Shown in pieces: positions 32,227-45,817 of a stretch of DNA of 64,000 nt. Source of the stretch: Holtermannia corniformis (lineage: Eukaryota > Basidiomycota > Tremellomycetes > Holtermanniales); NCBI GenBank assembly GCA_001599935.1, contig BCIJ01000012.1:160483-224482 (forward strand), written 5' to 3'. Below the pieces are notes generated by a model. The model was not told the DNA's origin and made no database searches. It saw only the letters and a list, made by a program, of their open reading frames with translations. The number at the start of each line of letters is the position of its first letter. Position 1 is the first letter of the stretch. The position numbers were made by a program, and so were the translations under genes.

Positions 32227-34964
32227 ATGAACACGTCGACGGCATCCTCGTCAGCTTCAGTCTCGCTCGGGACATCCATCAACGTCGCCGTCAGACTTCG
32301 ACCGGCATCAATCAAGGACGGCCTCGTCCATGCCGAAACACTCGTAGTCGACCACAGCCGGAACAAGGTCGTCGTCACAGCCGGAGCGGCAGGTGACAAG
32401 CGTTCGACGTTTTCGTGAGTACCGGGATGGTGACCACGAACTGTGGTGCTGGTACTGATTGCATAGGTTCAACCGGTGCTATGATGATGCGAGCTCGCAG
32501 GCGGATGTGTTCGAGTCTGTGCAGCCAATGTGGGTGTGAAAGAGGACATCCTGAACACAGTGGTTGAAGATACCTTACAGGCTAGACCAAGTCTATCAAG
32601 GTATTGTGCGTGCTCACATATTCTGCTTCTCGCTGCTCACTCGCACCAGAACGCAACAGTGTTTGCATACGGCGTTACAGGCTCTGGCAAGACACATGTA
32701 CGTATTGATCAGATAGGGCGCTGCCTCTTTGGTCACAATCGCTTCCTAGCTGACGCACGCACAGACTATGCAGGGCACAGCGACCGACCCCGGGCTGATC
32801 CCACGCACCATCAAGTCCATCTTCGCACACCGAGCTACATGTGCACGCGGTGCCAGACTCGACGTGCGCTTCAGCTATGTCGAAATCTTGAAGGATGAAG
32901 TGTGGGATCTGCTCGGTGACCGTGCAGAGGTGTGTCAAGTCGGCGCGACATCAGAGCTAATGCGCGGGCGTAGGCGAAAAAGCTAGAGATCAGGACCAAT
33001 GCAAAAGGCGACAACGTCGTTGCCGACCTGACGGTTCAGTCCATCACTTCGATCCAAGAGTTTGAGCAGCTGTACCAGTATGCGTCGATGCCTGTCTCCA
33101 TGGACCGAGACTGACGCTGCGGCTGCACAGGGTCGCGGCAAAGTCGCGCAAGACAGCGTCGACAAACTTGAACTCGTCAAGCTCGCGCTCGCACGCCATC
33201 TTGACATTCTACGTCGAGACGGCGGATTCAGCCACGGGAGGGCACAAGAGTCAGTCATTGCCGTCTGTTTTCTACAGTTCATACACTGACACGAGCTGTG
33301 CACCAGCTCTCAACGGCAAGATCAGTGTACGTCTGATCCTTTCGAGTAGCACGGCCGCCACTGACGACGGCTACAGCTTGTCGACCTCGCCGGGAGCGAG
33401 AACAACAAGCTGACAGGCAACGATCCGGAACGGATGCGAGAGAGCGCAGCGATCAACAAATCCCTCACCGTGCTCGGCAACGTCGTCGATGCGCTCAACA
33501 AGCGCGCGAGCAGGGTCCCGTACCGCGATTCGAAGCTGACCAGGGTGCTGCAAGGTTTGTTCATCGGTCCTCGCTGAGGGTTGGCGGTGTTGATCTGGCG
33601 CTCAGACGCGCTCGGGGGGTCTTCAGCTGGCTTGTTGATCTGTTGCTTGGCGCCTGGCGAGAAGTTTGCCAAGGACACACTCAACACGCTCAAGTGAGTC
33701 GTGGAGCGCCTTACATTGGTGAGATGGTGCTAATGTCGCACAGCTTTGCCACGCGGACTAAAGAGGTTGAAAACGTCGTCACCGTCAACGAAAGGGGTGC
33801 GTCGGACACAACCACCCATAGTGATACCCACTAACGCTGATCGCCAGACACACGGCCAGCGCCCAAACAGCACTTTGCAGCATATAACCCCCCTGCTCCG
33901 CCCGCTCCTCGTCAAAGCATGGCACCGGCTTCTAGGCCCAGTATCGTGTATCCTGTGGCACCGCGCCAGAGCCTTGCGCCACGACCTAGGCCCAGCTCGG
34001 TCGCGAGCTCGAGCTCGGGCTCATCGAGCAGCCGCTCGGGCTTCCGTGTGCTCGAGGAACCGCAGACGGCGCGTATGGGTCGCGTGTTGGTGCCTGTGAC
34101 TCGACAATCTCGGCCGGCGCTACCAACTGGTGGTCTGACTGAAGCCGAGCTCGAAGCCAAGGTTGGTTCAGTCCTTGAGTCGGAGACGCTGACTATGCGC
34201 AGATTGCTGGCATCCTCGACAAGCGCCTAGCAGAACAGGCAAAGCAGCAACCTCCGGCCGCGCCCTCGGCTGCGCCAGAAGAGCGACAACCGGCAGACTT
34301 TACGGCCATTCGGGAGCTCGCGCAGAAACTCGATGGCGATCAATGCCGTGAACGGGGTAGGGTGTTTGTGGATCTGGCGAGGAAGCATCAGGCAAAGTGG
34401 GTGCCGTCATGCGCGCGAGGATCAGGCTGATGTGCACTAGGGGCGACTTGCAGGATGCGCTGGAGCACTACCAAAAGGCTCATGTGGGTGTGCTCGAGTC
34501 TCCAACCGCAAACGCTGACACGGCTCGTTATAGATCCTACTGCCGGATAACAACAAGCTCGCGCGCAGGTGAGCTTTTCAGGCCAGTAGCCGCTGGGCTC
34601 AGCTGACGATATCTAGGATCCTCGAAGTCGAGATGGCGATCGAAGGCCATATTCGAGTTCCGGTACCGACCTCGCTTCGCAGTGAGGTCGAGAGTGATGG
34701 AGCGGCCAAGCCGTCACTTAAGCGATCGCGACTTATGGTCGATATCACCAATGGTGGACGGCCTCCAGTCGTCGAAGACTTGGGTGGCAAGGGCAAGGGC
34801 AAAGGCAAGCTTGGAGGCGGCGATGGTCTCAAGAAGATGGCCGTGTTCGCGGATGAGAACGACTTGGTGAGTTGGAGTATAGTGCCATACCGCAAGGGCT
34901 TGCTGACACGCGGCTGCAGACAAGCAAACACGCCGCCAAGCGCGTGCGGACCGAAGCGCAGTGA
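32227..34964 (+). CDS. kinesin motor protein, possibly kinesin-10 (Kid) type
   Basis: A microtubule ATPase with an N-terminal motor. ATG 32227. The motor starts INVAVRLRP. It has the P-loop [12 protein letters not shown] (with an intron directly after it), [19 protein letters not shown] region as [16 protein letters not shown], switch [11 protein letters not shown], switch [10 protein letters not shown], then [11 protein letters not shown] and [13 protein letters not shown]. After the motor come a Pro/Ser-rich segment, a short helical region ([34 protein letters not shown]) and a basic tail ([21 protein letters not shown]). About a dozen short introns. The junction near 32600 is not perfectly resolved. 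A C-terminal helical module with a basic tail suggests a chromosome-arm kinesin, but the subclass is uncertain. Confidence 0.85.
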
Positions 34965-35075
34965 TGACTTTCAGGGGCTCTTCATGGACGATTGGATGAC
35001 TTGACGACACACTGTACAATGCGCTGCATCCATGCTATGAGACTGTACACATGCTCAGATTTCTTCTAACATCGC

Positions 35076-38000
35076 TCACAGCAACGCCTGCACCTCTTCG
35101 TCGTGTTCATACCGCCCCGTCGTCCGGAGCAGCTCGCGAGCCTCTCTTGCAGGCCGGGCAGTCGCTGGCTGATCAACCGCAACGCTGGCGACAACCTTGC
35201 GGACGACTGGCTCGACCGACTGCAGGTCGTAGAACGCATCGGGTGCTTCTTCGAGAATAGCGAGGATTGTGACGCTGACCATTGGTGTGGGAGGTGTGGG
35301 TGCCGCAAGGAAGGTGCTATGTGATGTCAGTGACATCGCCAGCCACAGATGGACACTCACTCGACGATGGGCCGTATGCTCTCAGGGTCGTGCTTGGCAA
35401 GACCAGCAGCCACCTTGGCAATCGCGACATTGTATGCCTCTGTCGAGGTATCAGTCAATCACGGACACACACCATCGCACGCACCATTCTTGCCAGCCAT
35501 GAACGTCTCCTCTACAAGCTCCACAATGGAAGCCTTGGCGGCCGCACCAATGTTCTGACCGGCACTGCTGCAGACGGCAGCCAGAGCTGCACCGATCGAC
35601 GGTGCAATCTCACGATCACCCGACTGAACACCACCGATCAGCTCGGTGATTAATGGATCAACGCGCGGCTGTTTCAGTCAGCATGGTGCGATCAGCGACC
35701 GCAGTTGACCCACTTGATGCTTCATGAGGACGCCCAGACCGACAGCGGCCCGGCTTCGGACGGATTGGCTGACAGGGTCACCTGACGATTTGACAAACGT
35801 CCGCGTGAGTTGCGGGTGGAACGGCCGTACGAGGCCCGGAACCTCTTCGAGCAACACCGTGAGCGTCGAGAGACTGACTGGTCAGTGTCGCACGGCGTAC
35901 TCATGGACCAACTCACATGGCATTTTTGATCTGCGCGGCAATCGCCTGGCCCGAGATGACACGGATAAGGGGTCCGGTGAGCTGGATGACGAAGGGCTTG
36001 ATCGAGGCCTCAGAGGTGCGCTGTACGACATCACCGATACCGTAGGCGGCCTGTTCCTTTTGCTCTTGGGTACCGCTAAGGATACCTGCCAACAGGATCG
36101 GCACAATCGACTGAACACCCTTTGGCCGGTCAAAGCCGGGCACGGTTCGTCCGGGCGCGCCCGTTGACTCGATGCTGCGCCGCATGGGCACGACGAGATC
36201 CTCGTGCTCCGACTTGTCGATACTCTTGACGAAGAACTCCAAAGCTTCCCAAGCAGCAGTGACAACTTCTGGCTGCCGGTCGTCGAACGCAGAGATGAGC
36301 TGGCGAACCCAATCGACGCGGTAGTCGGACGCGTCGAGTTTGTTGACTTTGCAAAAGGTGCCAAAGATGCTGCAGGCGGTAACGCGGCGAGCAGGTACGG
36401 GGTCCTTGGCCCTGGTATGCGTCAGTTACCTGCTTTGTTTACAGCGGCGAAGAGCTCACCAGGACAGCAAAGTCATCTGCAATGTGTGCAAACCTTCCGA
36501 GTCCTCTACAGACCGCAAGAGAGCTTCGATGGCAGACAGCAACTCCGATTTGACCTCGTCGTCCTTCTCAGACTCCAAGGATTTGACGAGCGCACCGAGG
36601 ACCTGCGGGATGCGGCGGCTGAGAGCGGTGCCCGCAACCTGCACAAGGGCACCGAGAGCACGAGCGTTGAAGGCGGTGATGGGTTGCGTGGTGAGCGTTG
36701 GGATGAGTACCGGGAAGACGGAGTTTGCCCGCACCTGGTGGCCGTCAGCAGAGGTCTGCTTTCATCAGCCCGACTTACGCTCATCACTTCCTTCAACGCC
36801 ATCAGGGCAGTCTCCGACGTGGCACCCGGCTGACGCATCGCCTCGAGGAGCGTAGGAATAGTCTCGTCAATGGCCTTGGTGCCAATGTAGTGCTGCATGC
36901 TGTCAAACGTCTTGGCAGCAGCCATGCGGACCAAGCCAGAGTCGTCGACGAGAGCGATTCGCACGGAAGCGATGATGGCATCCTCGTGAACCTCGATGAG
37001 CTCCTCCGTCGCCGCATCCCTGGGATGTGGTCAGCGCACTGTTGTTTCCTGATGAAGTACGGACATGATATCGGTGAAGGCCAAGCAAGACCCTTCTCTT
37101 GTCTTCGGGTCCGGCGACTCCACACCAGCCCGCAGGATGGGCACAATCTCTGCAAGAATACGCTCGCCGTTCTTGCGACAGAGCTCGCCGAGAGTACGAG
37201 AAGCAGTCTGCAGGCGTGAGCTCATATCAGCGTCGGACATGGTGACTCACCTCCTGTTGGTCGAGCTTGGAGCTGCCAATGAGAGCCACGAGCATCTGGA
37301 TGAGGACTGGGAGGATTTCGCGTGTTGTTCGCGGGGTGTCTAGGACGGGGTGAGCACAGCGCGATGCGTCAAGCTGAACACGTACTGTGTACCAGAGCCT
37401 TCCAGATGTGGATCGAAGCCTGTCGCACAATGCCCACGGCGTCCTGCCTTACGATGTACAGCGTGGCGAGCACGCGGTCGCGACGGTCCTGGCCAAGTGC
37501 TTCCAACAACTTCTTACGCGCCGCGTCTGCACCTTGAGCGGGCGCGTCATCTTCTTCCATCTCGACCTTGCCACTGATGCCGGTGATTCGATACAGTAGC
37601 TCTCCAGTGAGAGCAATGGACGATTGCTACGTGACGTTAGCGCGTTGGTACGACACGCTGAACAAGACTCACTCGAATCCGCCAGTTGCCATCCAGCATG
37701 CCCTGCTCCAGCTCAGGCAAAAGGAGGTCCACAGCTTTGGTGGCGTAATTGGCAATGATCATCTTGCCCGCGCGCATCGAAGCCTCGCGAACTGCAATCC
37801 GTCAACACTGTATTGCGGGTTCGCGGGTCTGAACCTCACCATACTCCGAATCATCTGCCAAGCCGCTGAGAATTGGTGGGATAATGCGACCAAGGTGAGG
37901 GGCGAAGCGATGGCCGAAGGTGGCAGGGAGGTAGACGAGGAGCGAGATGAACCCTTCGCGGACATAGGGCCGAGGGCTCGAAGCGTTCGAAACGATGTCG

Positions 38001-41000
38001 GGAAGGAGACCCTCAAGTCGCTCCATGCCCAAGCCAGACAGCACTTCACTAAGACCTTGCGCAGCACCTTGTCGGTCGACGCCGCTCGTATCGGATCGTA
38101 ATGTCTGCAAAAGAGTCGTGACGAGAGATGGAAAGTTGTCTTCGCCGAGGCGTTCAACCAGCGTGCCGAGGGCCTTGGCTGCAGTGGCGCGCGCTTCGGG
38201 TACGGGATCGACGAGAACCTCGTGAACAAGAGGCATAAGCTCGAGGAGGTATGGAACGAGGTCCCGCGACTCGGTGAGCGAAGCCCTGGCAGGTGTCAAT
38301 CGGAAACGCTGTATGGGCGTAAACAACGTACATATTGCCGACGATCTGCACAGACTTGCGCTTGGTCTCAGAGCTGCGTTGGCGAAGACCGCGGTCCAGG
38401 ATAGGCATGACCTTGAACTCGATCAGCTTTTTCAGGACGTTTCGCATTCACGACCCACCAAAGCCAGCGACGGAGCGTCAAGATAGTGCACAAACGACGT
38501 TTTGAGCAGCGCTGTTAAAGCAGCGTTGGTCTTGGCGGTTGGATCACCCAGAGCCTTGAGCAAAATACTTTGAATCTGCTTGATCTCAGGATTGCTGAGA
38601 ACCTCGCCAAATTTCTTCAAGCTCGATGCGGCGGCCGACTTTACTTGAGCGTGCGAATCGTTGATGACGCCGGTCAACTGCGGGATGATGGTGGGCAAAG
38701 ACATGGACAACTGCTTCGGTGCACAGAAGGCCATGGCACTGGACTTATCAGCATGCACTGCTTGGCGCATGTAGACGAACCCGAGAAGCTCGATCGAACC
38801 CTTCTTTGTCCGCCATTGTTTCTCCTCGAGACCGGACAAGAGAGTTGGCAGAATGAGCTTGACACAGTGACCCGAGATCCGCGACATTATGACTCGCGAG
38901 GCGTCCAAGGTTGCTTCGCGCACGTCAGGGTTCGCGTCTCCGAACGAGGTCAACAATGCAGGGATGATTGAGATGATATATGGTTCTGGTTGATGTCAAT
39001 GTGCTGTTCAAGGATCAAAGAGCACACTGACCGAATGTGCGTCCAAGCGTCGCCGACAAGGTCCTGGTGGTGTTGAGCTTGCCCTCTACAGGATTGACAG
39101 TATCCACTCACTCGAATGCGAACAAGGCGCCCTGTCGGGATTGGAAAACGGCCTTATCTTCCACAGCCTCGTGTAGTCGGTCCATGAGATCGAACTCTTT
39201 CAGCGTCGACAGACCACGTCCCTTAACGACACCGGCGAGACCGTAGGCAGCGCCGCGGCGTGATGCGTACTTGGCGCCAGTGGTCAGAGTAGAGAAAAGC
39301 CCGTCGACGATGATCTCAACGTCATCCGGGGTTGCTTGCACAAGAGGTGGCAGACAGTCGGCCACTGCAACTTGTACAAGCTCTGAAGGCGTGTGAAGAG
39401 CCTGAACCAACCGCTCGATAACGTCTGGTATGCGGCTGTCAGAGTTGTCAAGATGTCTCGCCAGGCGACCGAAAAGCTTCAACCTATCAGCGGAAGCGTC
39501 GCAGCGTAGCACAAGTAAGACGCACAATGATGGCCGCTTCCTTGACGTAGTCGCTCGTCTCTCTGGCTTGCCCTCCCCCGGCCAGGTAACCTTCAAACAG
39601 CTTGATGAGTTCCGAGATGCTACCCGCGCCGTGCGCGTCAATGACAGAGATACAGGCATCCAACAGTGCTCTCCGAACATCGCCATTACGGTCGCCAAGG
39701 GCTTCGTGGGTGACCATGAAGTCGAAAAGAGACACGACGTTGTCCCTTTGGAAATAGGGCGTCAAGTGTTGGAGTGCTTGCGCCACCGCGACGCGGACGA
39801 CGAAGGGGTCTTGTCGATCAAGTGATTCAGTGATGACCATGCCCTGGTATCAATCAGCTTTTGAATAACGCCTCGCATTAGACTGACGAATTGATCGTAT
39901 TCAGGCGCGAGGACCTTTGCTTTGTCGACGTAAAGCTGTTGTAAGTCGATGATGACCGTGCTGATTTGTTCAGGGTAGTGACTGGTGGCGTCTGCAAGTG
40001 CCTTGGCACAGCTTGACCGTACAGCAGCGTTGTCATGAGCTGCGGATGTAAGCTCGCTTGAATTTCTCTTTGTTGCTCACCGAGAAAGTTGAGCAGGCTT
40101 GTCAGGAATATGGATGGAACGTCGAGACCGTTGTCCTCCCAAACATGCTCAGCAAGCTTTGCATTCTGCTCGTCTGTGTCGTGCCGCGCGATCCAAAGTT
40201 CATCCGAGTAGTCGAGGTCGGTGATGTCGATCGGCTGGAGGCCGAGTCAGCCTGTCATAACTTCTGGCGGTGACGTACCTGTAACGCTTGCAACGCAGCG
40301 TTGCGGACATACGACTCTTGCGAGAGGGTGCCGCGGATTAAAGCTTGGATCTCCTCTGGACCTGCAGCATCCTTGATGGCCGCACCAAGGTCTACCAGCG
40401 CCGAGGCTGCGTCCTTGGCCAATCGCGAGTGGGCACCGATCACTGCGATAAGGTCGTTGATCGTGCTGACTCTTGGATATGCCTCGGCCTCGACTGCGTA
40501 GGTGTTAGTTGTCGTCTACGCGAGCTGTGATCGACTCACACTCTCCGCAGTTGGACGCGATGATTCCAACAACCTATGACACGTTAGCGAACTACGATAC
40601 AGATGCAACGTATTCACCAAAGTCAGCTGCTCCTGCGCCTCATCACAAGTCGGGTCCGACAGCCCAATGCCACCTACGGCTACGACTCGACTGAGCAGTG
40701 GAGCAATCAGCGTGTAGGTGATCCCATCGAGCGGCGCCTGCTCGCTGACGAAGTGCAATTCGTGCAATACACGGACCACGAGATCTAAATGAAGTCAACA
40801 TCGCGCTTCTGGTGGCAGCATTGGTGCGCACCACAGATGGGCTCGAGTGCAGCGTCTTGAGGGATGTTTGCGACTTCAAAACTGCGAAGAATGGCAACAC
40901 CGATGGCTTGACGGAAAGCACCCAACCGTGGAGAAGCCAAACCCGCCAGTTGCTATTGGCCTGGTCAGCTGTGACACCCTGTCACCATCACAGCACTCAC

Positions 41001-44000
41001 GATGAAGACCTCGAATGCCATCGCGTCTACCAGGAAGGCCCCCGGACCAAACACGCTGCCAAGCAAGAGACGGACGACGGTAGCCAGATGCAGCTTGAAT
41101 GCCTCGGCGTCACTGTTTGAAAGACTGCTAATCATGTGCAAGCTGCGGACAAAGCGAGCCTGCAGCTCGACGATCGATTGCCGCACTTCGGCCTCTTTGG
41201 CAAGCTGAGCATCCACGAGCGCCCTCTCCTGGCGAGATAGCGTGCCGTTGGTGCCATTCGCCTTCTTCTTGGCTTGAGATTCTCGGACTTCGCGCTCCCA
41301 CTTTTCCGTCGCATAGTCTTTGCGGTTCTTGTCCTCGACCTGGTCGCCCTTCTTGGTGTTGAGCACTGTGGTCGTCAGTTGAATTCTGGTCAACTTGGCG
41401 AACAAACCATCGACAAACGGCTTCCCGGCAGGCGTGTCCCACACGCCGCGCTCGAACGGGCCAATGGACTTGAGCTGTGCAGGGTCCAGATCGCTAAGCA
41501 AACGCTCGAGGAACTCGGGCACGTAAGTTGCGGGCGCTACGAAAGCAAGCGTCGCGACAGCATTGTAAGCGGCCTGGGCGAAGCGCTTGTCCTGTGATTG
41601 TCAGGAATGATTGCGCTTGAGTGATTGCCAACATACCTTGGGTGGCGCACTGGCGCTCTCCCAAACAAGCTTCAGGATATCATCCTTGCGGTCTTCTGCC
41701 ACTGACGCTGGATCGAGGCCCGCGCTCTGCGCCATGCCGATCCAAGCCAGTCTCGACATTTCAGCCAACTCGGGATGGTGCGCCAGCACCACAAAGTCGA
41801 CAACAGCATCTTCAGTCGCTTGCTTGGTGCTGACTAGCGACGAGAGGAGCTTGACCACATCGCGCTTCTTGGACCTGGGTGCCTTTTCCTCGTCGTCCGC
41901 CGAGTGTTTCCGGGCGGTCCAGGCAGTGTTGATGACATCGTTATGGGTGTACCAAACTTTGAGCGCGTCGCGGATGATCCGGCTCGTGAGTTTAGGTAGG
42001 GAAGTGGCGAGGTTGGCAATGACAGTGAAAGCATCGCGGCGGACAAACGGGTTCTTCGAGTCGAACGCAAGATGGATAAAGCCGAGACCAATTGCGGATC
42101 TAGCAGCTGATCAGCCGCAGATAGGCAAGCGGGAGGAGGCCACTGACCTCACAGCCTCCTTGACGATATCATCACTCCGTGTCTTTACCAGCGCCTCCAG
42201 TGCCCGCAACAGCCACGCATCATCCTCGTTTGACGCCGCCCGAGCGTGAACCTTGTCCGAGAGTAAGAAAGAAGGCTTGACTCCGACCGTCAAGAGACCT
42301 GACAATATTTGATTGCTGCTCAGGAACGTTGCTACTGGCTTGGAAGACTCTGTGAGTGTCGCCAGCGGACCGAGGGCGATCGCAGCGGCAATGAAACCTT
42401 CCAGGAAACCAGGGCCGTTGGCGAGTGGGTTGGCTGCAGCTGATTTGAGATTGCCCTCGAAGGCAGGTATCACAGCCTCGATGAACGCCTTGCCAGAGTC
42501 GCTCACGTTGGCTGCAGACGTCGACCAAAGGGCCTGGCCAACGGCAGAGCACACAGCACGCCGTGTTGGTGTCTTGACGCTGTTCATTTCCTTGACCAAA
42601 GCCGTCGCGACAGACGGGGGGAGTGCAGCTGAAGAGCTGAGCACAAACGCCAAGTGTGGCGACAAAGCGCTAGCCTGAGCTGCAAGCGCCGTCTCGCTGC
42701 CCTCTTTGGCATAGAGATTCGAAAGAACCGTGACGACGTTGGTCGAGACATCCGCGCTAACGGGCAAGAGTTTGACCATGGCGTACAGCGTGGCACGGTG
42801 TTCGGGGCTGCTCGTCTTGCCCGTCTTGGGCAAAACAAGGAGCTCATCGGCCATGTTGGCAAGCTTATCACCATCACTGCAGCGCTTGACGAGAGCCTCG
42901 AACAACTCGACAGATTTCAAGCGTGTTTCGGCGTTGGTCGATTTTGAGCTTGACAGCACGGCGGAGATGAGTTTGCCGGGCAGCAGAGCGGACAGATCGT
43001 GAGGGTAGGTTGAAAAGATGTTCGTGATGACTGTCGACGTCAGGTGGTTGCTAAACAACATGCCATTTGGTGTACTGACTTGGCAATGCGTTCTCGGGCG
43101 AGCGCAACAACATCTTTTCGGCAACGGGCACCACTTTAGTCGCCAAGTCGTCCGAAGACACGAATTCGGAGAAAAAGTCGTTCAACGACGACTGACAAGC
43201 GGTGTCAGCGGGCGCTCGTAATAGGGCTGGTCAGGTGGCTCACGTAGCTGTGATGCGGCACGGCCGACTTGGCGCTCAAAATGTTTTCAACATAGAAGGC
43301 AAGAATCGTCTCCTGTATTTGATTCGTCAGCAGGGAGCTCGCCACCGATAAGACGCCGAATAACCTTGTTTTGCTCAACAACGTCCTTGCCGACACCCTG
43401 TGCGCTGGCTTTGACACGCAGCCGGAGTGTAACACCAATAACGTTGCCGAGCAACGCGGCCGAACGGATCGCCTGGGCTTCCTTGGTCTTGACGAGCATA
43501 TTGAGAATATCACCCAGCAGCGGCCCGAGCTGGGATCATCAGCGCAAGGCCTCGCCGTAAGATTGTCACGCACCTTGCGTAATGTCCGCCATGTCCTAAC
43601 GTACACACCGTGCTGGACCGACTTGCGTGTACGCTCGTACGGGCGCTCGGCAAAGATGGCATCGACGAGGTACGCGAGAGAGCGAATCAAATCGTTGAAC
43701 TGCTGTGATGAAGCCAGCGCTGCTTGCCGAGTAGCAAACAGTGTGGTGAAGATTGCGCTCGCCGCGGCGTGGTATGGCAAGATGGTGTTGATTGGAATCC
43801 TGTGATGAAGTGAGCTGGGGTTCTAGGTTGCGTGGTGCAGACGGACGACTTGTTCAACGTCGTGGTCTTGTCGACCTCTGCCACGAGCCACTTGACGAGC
43901 TTGTTCCCGAGCTCTTGCTTGCCTTCTGTGAGAGCTTCATCCCGTTTGACAAGTTCAGACAGGACGTTAAGTACGAGATCGCGAGTTTGTCGGTCGGTTA

Positions 44001-44349
44001 TTCTGGGCAGCGTTGTGAGCAGAGCGCCTACGAGAAGCGGCGTCTTGTCCAAAGGAGGTGCTGCGATACGTCAGACTTCTAACAGCCATGCCTATGGGCT
44101 CGTCCGCTTACAATCGGCTGCTATCCGCAAGTTGGCCCGGATGTAGCCATCTCTGCGCTTCGGGCTCGCACTCGACAGCTCGGCCTTGACACTCTCTAGG
44201 ATCGTGTCCCAGTCCTGAACTCTACTCCCTTCGGCCTCTGCATCGTCGTCTGACTGGTAGGTACGCTCCTCGACGTCACTGCCGTCCGAGTCGCTGCCGT
44301 CTTGGTCTGCACGCTGAAGCCAGTCGCCGACTTTTGCTTTGGAAGGCAT
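35076..44349 (-). CDS. GCN1: translational activator Gcn1
   Basis: A very large HEAT-repeat protein (roughly 2,600 residues) that binds collided ribosomes with Gcn20 and delivers uncharged tRNA signals to the kinase Gcn2. Many exons. The chosen ATG at 44349 gives [15 protein letters not shown] followed by an acidic stretch and [20 protein letters not shown]. The diagnostic region links a basic segment ([18 protein letters not shown]) to [17 protein letters not shown]. The eEF3-like central HEAT array ([31 protein letters not shown] segments) and the Gcn2-binding C-terminal HEAT region ([33 protein letters not shown]) are all present. The stop is 111 bp from the convergent kinesin. Head-to-head with HIS6. 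Confidence 0.92.
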
Positions 44350-44594
44350 GCCGCGCTGCGCCTGCAGCTTGCGGATCGACGGTTGCTTTGTAGACGGCGC
44401 CACGATGGGAGATGTCGTGCTGCGTCTGCTGAGAAGGACACGGTGCGCTACTCAACGTTGTCAGTTTACAAAGAGCAGAGCCCATAGTGGGTTTCCCAAA
44501 GTTATCCTAATGATCCGCGGATGGGTATTAGGATTTTTGTAATCAACGCAATAGCTTCGGCACGGTCGATTAGGATCCCGAGCACTCGACGACC
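44350..44594. promoter_or_regulatory. 245-bp divergent GCN1/HIS6 promoter with three ATTAGGAT boxes
   Basis: The octamer ATTAGGAT occurs at 44527-44534 and 44569-44576, and inverted (ATCCTAAT) at 44504-44511, three copies in 73 bp. The first two form an inverted repeat around a GATCCGCGGAT palindrome. No Gcn4-type TGASTCA was seen. The boxes are the only repeated element in the interval and are good candidates for a shared regulator. Confidence 0.5.
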
Positions 44595-45817
44595 ATGGCC
44601 TCGAGCAGCAGCAGCAGCTCACCAGGACGCAGGCGATCCCAGTTCAGGCCATGCATAGACTTGCACGCCGGCGTAGTCAAGCAGATTGTCGGTGGGACGC
44701 TCGATTTGACCGAGTCAACTACCGCCGGCTCCGCACTCAAGACCAACTTTGTCGCCGAGTCAGTCGACGTCGATACTCTCGAAATGGACTGCTGACAGTA
44801 TACAGGCTGCCATCGTCCCACTTTGCAGAGCTGTATAGTAAGCATGGCCTGACCGGTGGTCATGTTATCAAGCTGGGACCGAAGAATGATGAGGCGGCAA
44901 GAGAGGCACTTTCCGCGTGGCCGAACGGATTGCAGGTTGGCGGCGGCATCAACGCCGAGAACGCGCAGGCTTGGCTTGACGCTGGCGCTGAAAAGGTACG
45001 TCTCAACTACTCATGGTGATGACTAGGCTCGGGCTTATTGCCGGTCAGGTCATTATCACTTCATACCTCTTTCCAGGCGCCAAGTTTAGCCTCGAACGCC
45101 TGCAGGAAGTCAAGCGCGTAGTCGGTCGAGAAAGACTCGTAGTGGATGTCAGGTGAGTCGCTGTCATAGGGCTGCATCAGCGAGCTCACATTACATTCGC
45201 TTCAAGCTGTCGGAAACGCGGACCTAGCTGGGTCATAGCTATGAACGGCTGGAAGGACTTGACAGATGTTGAAGTCAATGCAGGTCAGTAGCTCCCTAGT
45301 GGTGTGGGAACGGGCGTCAACCCAGCGCAGACTCTATCAAGATGTTCGAGGCACATTGCAGGTGCGTGAATACTTCATTCCGCCACTCCCGACGCTGATC
45401 TCCGTAGCGAACTGCTGATCCACGCCGCCGATGTAGAAGGGCTGTGCCAAGGTGTCGATGAAGAGCTTGTGACACGTATGTCATCCACTCACGGAAACAG
45501 CTCACCCGCTGACAAACGCAGGACTTGGCGAATGGGTCTCACTTCCATGCACATATGCCGGCGGTGCAAAGGGTAGGTTCAAGCTCACGCGTGGTGTCAC
45601 CCCGCTCATCACACGGCAGATATCTCAGACCTCGGCTTGGTAGATCGCTTGTCACACGGTAAAGTAGATCTCACGTACGGCAGGTATGTTCGCTAGGAAA
45701 GCTCGCTTGCGGTGCTGACAAAGGACTGACAGCGCGCTGGACATCTTTGGTGGCAAAACCGTCTCTTTCGACGCGCTTGTGGCTGCGGACCGGACAGCAA
45801 AGGAGTCATCAGTATGA
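44595..45817 (+). CDS. HIS6: ProFAR isomerase of histidine biosynthesis
   Basis: Phosphoribosylformimino-5-aminoimidazole carboxamide ribotide isomerase, a TIM barrel acting at the fourth step of histidine synthesis. About eight exons. ATG 44595. A Ser-rich leader precedes [20 protein letters not shown], holding the catalytic Asp of the first strand. Then [117 protein letters not shown] and SALDIFGG. This is the complete order of the eukaryotic His6 family. It shares its promoter with GCN1, a component of the same amino-acid starvation response. Confidence 0.93.
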
